NCBI GenBank assembly: GCA_016293645.1
Contig: JAEDDW010000063.1
Span: 1 to 10,145 of the forward strand
DNA: 10,145 bases
Reading direction: 5' to 3'
Source: Treponema sp.
GTDB lineage: Bacteria; Spirochaetota; Spirochaetia; Treponematales; Treponemataceae
Part shown: positions 7,214 through 10,145 of the stretch, piece by piece
Position numbering within the stretch: the stretch's first letter is position 1
Layout of the letters: every line of letters begins with the position of its first letter
The notes under the pieces: generated by a model
The model's database searches: none
Told to the model about the DNA's origin: nothing
Seen by the model: the letters and a program-made list of their open reading frames with translations, nothing else
Made by a program: the position numbers and the translations under genes

Positions 7214-7867
7214 CTAGTAAAGAGCAAGAGCCACAATCTCAGCAAGACCAACAAAGATAAGCACGACCTTTCCAACGAGATTAGGCTTTACAAGCTTGAA
7301 AGGAGTGATGAAGGCGATTCCACAGATGATGAGGATTGCCGCACCGACATATTCGCTGAAAGGACGCCTGATCACATTGCAAAGATCATAGATCGCAGGA
7401 AGAATAAGTGCAATGGATGTTACAGGAAGACCAAGGTAGAGATGCCTTTCTTCCGTAGTTCCCTTCTGGCGCTCTGCTTCGTCTACATTGAAGAACGCAA
7501 GGCGGATAAGAGCACAGAGAAGATAGCAAGCACAGATTATTGTTACGATATTATGGACCGGTGGGAGAGGGCCAATCTTGAGGTTGCTTCCCTCGCGGCC
7601 AAGCTCATAGACAATCATTGACGGGAGTACGCCATAGCAGACAAGATCGCTCATGGAATCAATCTGAATTCCAAAGTTTTTCTGAAAGTCGGTACGGTTC
7701 TTCTTTGTTGAAGCAACCTTTCCGTCAAACATATCAAGGACTCCCGATACCATGAGACACAGAAGCGCAGCCTTGTAATTTCCATCAAGAACATAGCTGA
7801 TGCCCATGAAAGATACGATCATGGCAACATAAGTCATCACTACTGTGTAATTGTAAACTCCTAACAT
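7214..7867 (-). CDS. pssA: CDP-diacylglycerol--serine O-phosphatidyltransferase
   Basis: A 217-residue inner-membrane enzyme that joins CDP-diacylglycerol and L-serine to form phosphatidylserine. The CDP-alcohol phosphotransferase signature spans residues 45-74: D45-x2-D48-G49-x2-A52 ... G66-x3-D70-x3-D74. All four metal-binding aspartates are present. Two departures from the textbook motif: the Arg normally after A52 is Ser53, and there are 12 rather than 8 residues between that position and G66. The insertion resembles a variant I remember from clostridia and treponemes; the Ser is less usual. Hydrophobic spans lie at roughly 8-26, 32-45, 74-88, 104-122, 146-164, 172-190 and 197-215. AGGGGA sits 5-6 nt before the ATG. 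The VTT-domain gene ends 22 nt upstream and psd starts 9 nt downstream, so these form one phosphatidylethanolamine module. Confidence 0.92.
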   Translation of the reverse strand: MLGVYNYTVVMTYVAMIVSFMGISYVLDGNYKAALLCLMVSGVLDMFDGKVASTKKNRTDFQKNFGIQIDSMSDLVCYGVLPSMIVYELGREGSNLKIGPLPPVHNIVTIICACYLLCALIRLAFFNVDEAERQKGTTEERHLYLGLPVTSIALILPAIYDLCNVIRRPFSEYVGAAILIICGIAFITPFKLVKPNLVGKVVLIFVGLAEIVALALY

Positions 7868-7889
7868 TTTTATCCCCTAAAATAATTTC

Positions 7890-8495
7890 CTACATTTTTC
7901 CAAGGTAACCGAAGATGATGCTGTAAGCCAGAATCGTCCATGGTTTTGAAGTGACAAGTATCATGAAAAACTTTTTGTACGAAAGGGTAGTAAGCCCGGA
8001 AAAATAGCACAAAAAGTCATCAGGAGAAAAAGGAAAAGCAATTGCAATCCACAAAAAAAGGGGATAGCTCTTCCTGTTCCTGTTCATCCACTTTATACAC
8101 TTGTTGTAATGTCTTTCTCCCATAAGGGAACGGACAAAAGACACTCCAAACTTCCTTGACAGAGCAAAAGCAAGCATAGAGCCTGCGCAAATTCCTATAT
8201 AGCTGCAGATGAACCCCTGAACCGGCCCAAAAAGCGTGGCACCGACAATGCAGCCCAAAGCTCCGGGAATCACAGTATATACGACCTTTACACACTGGAA
8301 GATCATGAGAATGAGTGGGCCATAGATTCCGTAAGACAGAATATAGTCCTGAAAAGTTTCCGCAGATTTAAAATGCCCCGCCGCATACTCGTGGACAAAA
8401 AAAACTGTCACAATGAGCATGAAGACGGCAAAGAAAACGGTAAGAACTGTTTTTACTGTTTTTCCTGTAGAAACCTGATTTTCATTTTCTTCCAT
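7890..8495 (-). CDS. TVP38/TMEM64 (VTT/DedA-like) membrane protein, candidate phospholipid transporter
   Basis: A 201-residue integral membrane protein with an N-terminal span (about 14-36) and a VTT domain (about 60-190; PF09335). Characteristic stretches: PGALGCIVGATLFGP (77-91), the glycine-rich YIGICAGSMLAFALSRKFG (99-117), and FPFSPDDFLCYFSGLTTLS (154-172), which includes the family's F-P-D-D type re-entrant motif. VTT proteins include eukaryotic scramblases (TMEM41B, VMP1) and bacterial DedA members that move undecaprenyl phosphate or phosphatidylethanolamine. This gene directly precedes pssA and psd, recalling pssA-ybfM(petA)-psd of Bacillus subtilis, so a role in distributing phosphatidylethanolamine between leaflets is a reasonable inference. 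The ATG has no good Shine-Dalgarno. It is probably the first gene of the seven-gene run, with its own candidate promoter upstream. Confidence 0.87.
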   Translation of the reverse strand: MEENENQVSTGKTVKTVLTVFFAVFMLIVTVFFVHEYAAGHFKSAETFQDYILSYGIYGPLILMIFQCVKVVYTVIPGALGCIVGATLFGPVQGFICSYIGICAGSMLAFALSRKFGVSFVRSLMGERHYNKCIKWMNRNRKSYPLFLWIAIAFPFSPDDFLCYFSGLTTLSYKKFFMILVTSKPWTILAYSIIFGYLGKM

Positions 8496-8528
8496 AGTTC
8501 AGACAAATTTAACACAAAAAGGAATGAA

Positions 8529-8557
8529 TTTATAGATGTTATTATGTTTTTTAAGAA
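8529..8557 (-). promoter_or_regulatory. Candidate promoter of the VTT-pssA-psd-clpS-clpA-aat run
   Basis: On the minus strand TTCTTA (8557-8552) is followed after 17 nt by TATAAA (8534-8529), placing the start near 8522 and leaving a leader of about 27 nt. The -10 is good and the -35 weak. It lies in the 110-nt AT-rich gap between this run and the upstream secreted-protein gene; no intrinsic terminator is evident in that gap, so readthrough from upstream is also possible. Confidence 0.35.
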
Positions 8558-8605
8558 ACAAGGTTTTTCAGGCGGAACTCCATTGATGCCCTTGCTGGAT
8601 CCCCA

Positions 8606-9397
8606 TCAGAAACGCAGGAAAAACCACCTGTAGATTGCGTCAAGACGTTCGTTCATCAGCTTTTTTATGAATCCCCTTATGCTGAACATCTTGAACACAT
8701 TGTCGTAGTTTGCGTCAGCGGAAATATAGAAAAGAATGTCGTCTCCCAGATCCGTCACATGGATATTGAGGGCAAGGTTGTCTTCCTTGCATGCATGGAT
8801 TCCAAAAAGTCCCAGAGGAACCTTGTTGCGGATGGTAAGATAGATCTCATCATTTCTTTGTCTGTAGTCCAGGGCAAATTTCAGATCTCCAAGAAGCCTG
8901 TCATGCTGGTAGCACAGCACTTTCAGACCATCGCAGTTTCTGCGGATGTCGTCAGGTATTTTCTTCTTCGACTTGAGGCTTTCCATGGTATAGACTTCCC
9001 TGTAGAGCAGGGACCCCTTCGGATGGTTTTCAGAAAAACGGTAACGCATTCCGCTCATGGTGGAAATGGCCGTCAGGATTTCTGCCACATCCTCAATGGT
9101 GATTTTCTCATAGTTTCCTGTTCCGCTTTCCATCAGTTCCGACTTGGAAATCAAATAAAGGAATTCTGCGGTATAGGGACTTGAGTTTTTGACTATGCGG
9201 TTTTCATTGAGTTCCGCCTGGAAAAAACATCTGGGCACAAGGGTGAGATTTTCGTCTTCCTCTTCGTGTATTACGCTTACGGTCTTTTCATTTTTCAGCT
9301 GCTCCAGAAATTCAGCCGGAACCATCTGGTCCACCGCCGAGGACCATGCAGACCATAGAGGAAAAATAAAAACTATGAAGGCAATCCATTTTTTCAT
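8606..9397 (-). CDS. Secreted protein resembling spirochaetal DUF6675 family
   Basis: A 263-residue protein of unknown function with an N-terminal signal peptide (about 1-21: MKK, aromatic/hydrophobic core, probable cleavage after WSSA). No lipobox Cys is present, so it is likely periplasmic or outer-membrane associated, not a lipoprotein. The pattern EILTAISTMSGMRYR (106-120), LLYREVYTMES (130-140) and the C-terminal RLDAIYRWF (251-259) matches my memory of DUF6675, a family I associate with treponemes and other spirochaetes; this was not checked by search. There is an acidic cluster HEEEDEN (44-50). No catalytic motif is visible. An extended -10 promoter lies upstream, divergent from rubrerythrin. 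The 110-nt gap downstream separates it from the lipid genes, and its job cannot be deduced from neighbours. Confidence 0.75.
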   Translation of the reverse strand: MKKWIAFIVFIFPLWSAWSSAVDQMVPAEFLEQLKNEKTVSVIHEEEDENLTLVPRCFFQAELNENRIVKNSSPYTAEFLYLISKSELMESGTGNYEKITIEDVAEILTAISTMSGMRYRFSENHPKGSLLYREVYTMESLKSKKKIPDDIRRNCDGLKVLCYQHDRLLGDLKFALDYRQRNDEIYLTIRNKVPLGLFGIHACKEDNLALNIHVTDLGDDILFYISADANYDNVFKMFSIRGFIKKLMNERLDAIYRWFFLRF

Positions 9398-9426
9398 GAC
9401 TTGTTCTTCTCGATGCAGGATTCCTC

Positions 9427-9455
9427 ATTGTAGCACAAGTTCCATGATAATGAAA
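9427..9455 (-). promoter_or_regulatory. Candidate extended -10 promoter for the secreted-protein gene
   Basis: The minus strand reads TGCTACAAT (9435-9427), an extended -10 element, with a weak TTTCAT at 9455-9450 at 17-nt spacing. The predicted start is near 9420, about 23 nt before the ATG at 9397. The promoter overlaps the inverted repeat at 9439-9467. Confidence 0.4.
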
Positions 9456-9467
9456 AACTCATGGAAC
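9439..9467. promoter_or_regulatory. Inverted repeat between divergent promoters
   Basis: Perfect 9-bp arms GTTCCATGA (9439-9447) and TCATGGAAC (9459-9467) flank an 11-nt spacer. The element ends 4 nt before the rubrerythrin -35 and covers the -10/-35 spacer of the divergent minus-strand promoter. It could be an operator for a dimeric regulator acting on one or both genes. A terminator is less likely because it lies upstream of both genes and has no T-run. Confidence 0.45.
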
Positions 9468-9471
9468 AAAA

Positions 9472-9500
9472 TTGACATTCGAATATTTACGTATTATATT
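9472..9500 (+). promoter_or_regulatory. Strong sigma-70 promoter for rubrerythrin
   Basis: A perfect -35 TTGACA (9472-9477) is followed after exactly 17 nt by TATATT (9495-9500), five of six matches to the -10 consensus. Transcription should start near 9507, giving a leader of about 47 nt that ends in the Shine-Dalgarno GGAGGA (9541-9546). This is the best promoter in the window. Confidence 0.85.
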
Positions 9501-9504
9501 CATT

Positions 9505-9521
9505 ATTGTAATTATTACAAT
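9505..9521. promoter_or_regulatory. PerR/Fur-like operator on the rubrerythrin promoter
   Basis: ATTGTAATTATTACAAT is a perfect 8-1-8 palindrome. Its 15-bp core, TTGTAATTATTACAA, differs from the Bacillus PerR box TTATAATnATTATAA at one symmetrical position in each half. It starts 4 nt after the -10 and covers the predicted transcription start, the classical position for a repressor. Rubrerythrins are typical PerR targets in anaerobes. Fur and Zur boxes are related, so PerR is favoured by target gene and not proven. Confidence 0.7.
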
Positions 9522-9553
9522 CTTTAGACCACACACTTTTGGAGGAACTTATC

Positions 9554-10090
9554 ATGAAGAAATGGCGTTGTAAAATCTGCGGATATGTACACACAGGAGA
9601 CAATGCTCCGGAAATCTGCCCACAGTGCAAGGCAAAGAACCCTTGGATGGAAGTAAAGGAAGAGGCCGGTTTTGCCTGTGAACATGAAGTCGGAAGTGCA
9701 CAGGGACTCGACCCGGAAGTAGTACAGGGACTGCGCGACAACTTCAACGGTGAATGCAGTGAAGTTGGAATGTACCTTGCAATGAGCCGCCAGGCTGAAC
9801 GCGACGGATATCCGGAAGTTGCCGAAGCATACAAACGCTATGCCTTTGAGGAAGCGGAACACGCAGCAAAATTCGCGGAACTTCTAGGCGAAGTTTTGAC
9901 AAAGGATACAAAGAAAAATCTTGAGATGAGAGCTGATGCGGAAGCCGGTGCGTGTGAAGGAAAGCTTGCCCTTGCAAAACGCGCAAAGGAACTTGGGTAC
10001 GATGCCATCCACGACACAGTCCACGAAATGGCAAAGGACGAGGCACGTCACGGTGCAGGTTTCAGAGGATTGCTGAAAAGATATTTCTAA
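9554..10090 (+). CDS. Reverse rubrerythrin (N-terminal rubredoxin plus diiron domain)
   Basis: A 178-residue cytosolic iron protein. Unlike classical rubrerythrin the rubredoxin-type Fe(Cys)4 site is at the N-terminus (C6-x2-C9 and C22-x2-C25), followed by a four-helix ferritin-like domain. Diiron ligand motifs are GECSE (66-70), FEEAEH (98-103), AEAGACEGK (129-137) and DEARH (162-166). Reverse rubrerythrins reduce hydrogen peroxide, and in clostridia also oxygen, using electrons from NADH via a reductase; the partner is not in this window. I start at the ATG at 9554 because GGAGGA (9541-9546) precedes it by 7 nt; an upstream in-frame TTG at 9539 would put that site inside the coding region. 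It has its own strong promoter with a PerR-like operator, so peroxide-induced expression is expected. All metal ligands appear present. Confidence 0.94.
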   Translation: MKKWRCKICGYVHTGDNAPEICPQCKAKNPWMEVKEEAGFACEHEVGSAQGLDPEVVQGLRDNFNGECSEVGMYLAMSRQAERDGYPEVAEAYKRYAFEEAEHAAKFAELLGEVLTKDTKKNLEMRADAEAGACEGKLALAKRAKELGYDAIHDTVHEMAKDEARHGAGFRGLLKRYF

Positions 10091-10092
10091 TT

Positions 10093-10145
10093 GATTGCTT
10101 CGTCGCAAGCTCCTCGCAATGACGAAACATAACAGCGTCATTGCG
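10093..10145. repeat. REP-like repeat and hairpin downstream of rubrerythrin
   Basis: The minus strand from 10124 reads CGTCATTGCGAGG, then TTGCGACGAAGCAATC down to 10093, matching a dispersed repeat type I recall from many bacterial genomes. CGCAATGACG (10115-10124) pairs perfectly with CGTCATTGCG (10136-10145) across 11 nt; the second arm is cut by the window edge. The hairpin may also end rubrerythrin transcription, though no T-run is visible. It shares its 12-mer with 681-692. Confidence 0.7.

Noticed and set aside
8759..9184. 141-codon plus-strand open frame
   Set aside because: Antisense to the DUF6675-like gene, which has a signal peptide and family motifs; no supporting start signal.
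9539..9553. Upstream TTG start for rubrerythrin
   Set aside because: It would place the GGAGGA Shine-Dalgarno inside the coding sequence, and rubredoxin homology begins at MKKW from the ATG at 9554.

Overview
The window looks like chromosomal DNA from an anaerobic, outer-membrane-bearing spirochaete, most likely a host-associated or rumen-type Treponema. The evidence is a beta-barrel outer-membrane protein with a signal peptide and C-terminal Phe, a secreted protein resembling the spirochaetal DUF6675 family, an insertion variant of PssA like those I recall in Treponema and clostridia, and a reverse rubrerythrin typical of strict anaerobes. Composition is moderate in GC and even throughout. 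I see no prophage, transposase, CRISPR array, tRNA or rRNA. Species assignment is inference.

Layout. (1) 1-656, minus: the 5' part of pyrE, running off the left edge. (2) 657-817: a divergent intergenic region with a 12-nt repeat motif (CGTCATTGCGAG) and a candidate promoter for the next gene. (3) 818-2152, plus: a large porin-like outer-membrane protein. (4) 2172-2295: a nested inverted repeat between convergent genes. (5) 8495-2315, minus: seven tightly packed genes in transcription order: VTT/DedA-type membrane protein, pssA, psd, clpS, clpA, aat, and a PF06541 membrane protein. (6) 9397-8606, minus: a secreted DUF6675-like protein. (7) 9398-9553: a divergent regulatory region with a near-consensus promoter, a perfect PerR/Fur-like palindrome and a second inverted repeat. 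(8) 9554-10090, plus: reverse rubrerythrin. (9) 10093-10145: another copy of the CGTCATTGCGAG repeat.

The seven-gene run joins two modules. The first makes phosphatidylethanolamine (PssA makes phosphatidylserine, Psd decarboxylates it) and includes a VTT-domain protein that may move it across the membrane, as in the Bacillus subtilis pssA-ybfM(petA)-psd cluster. The second is the bacterial N-degron pathway: Aat adds Leu/Phe to N-terminal Lys/Arg, ClpS binds the resulting N-degron, and ClpA unfolds the substrate for ClpP (not in this window). The last four genes overlap one another by 1, 19 and 7 nt, which suggests translational coupling.

Nothing here is a clearly new defence or mobile system. 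The signals most worth following are the PerR-like operator on the rubrerythrin promoter, the VTT-PssA-Psd linkage, the coupled clpS-clpA-aat-PF06541 tail, and two kinds of intergenic repeat.
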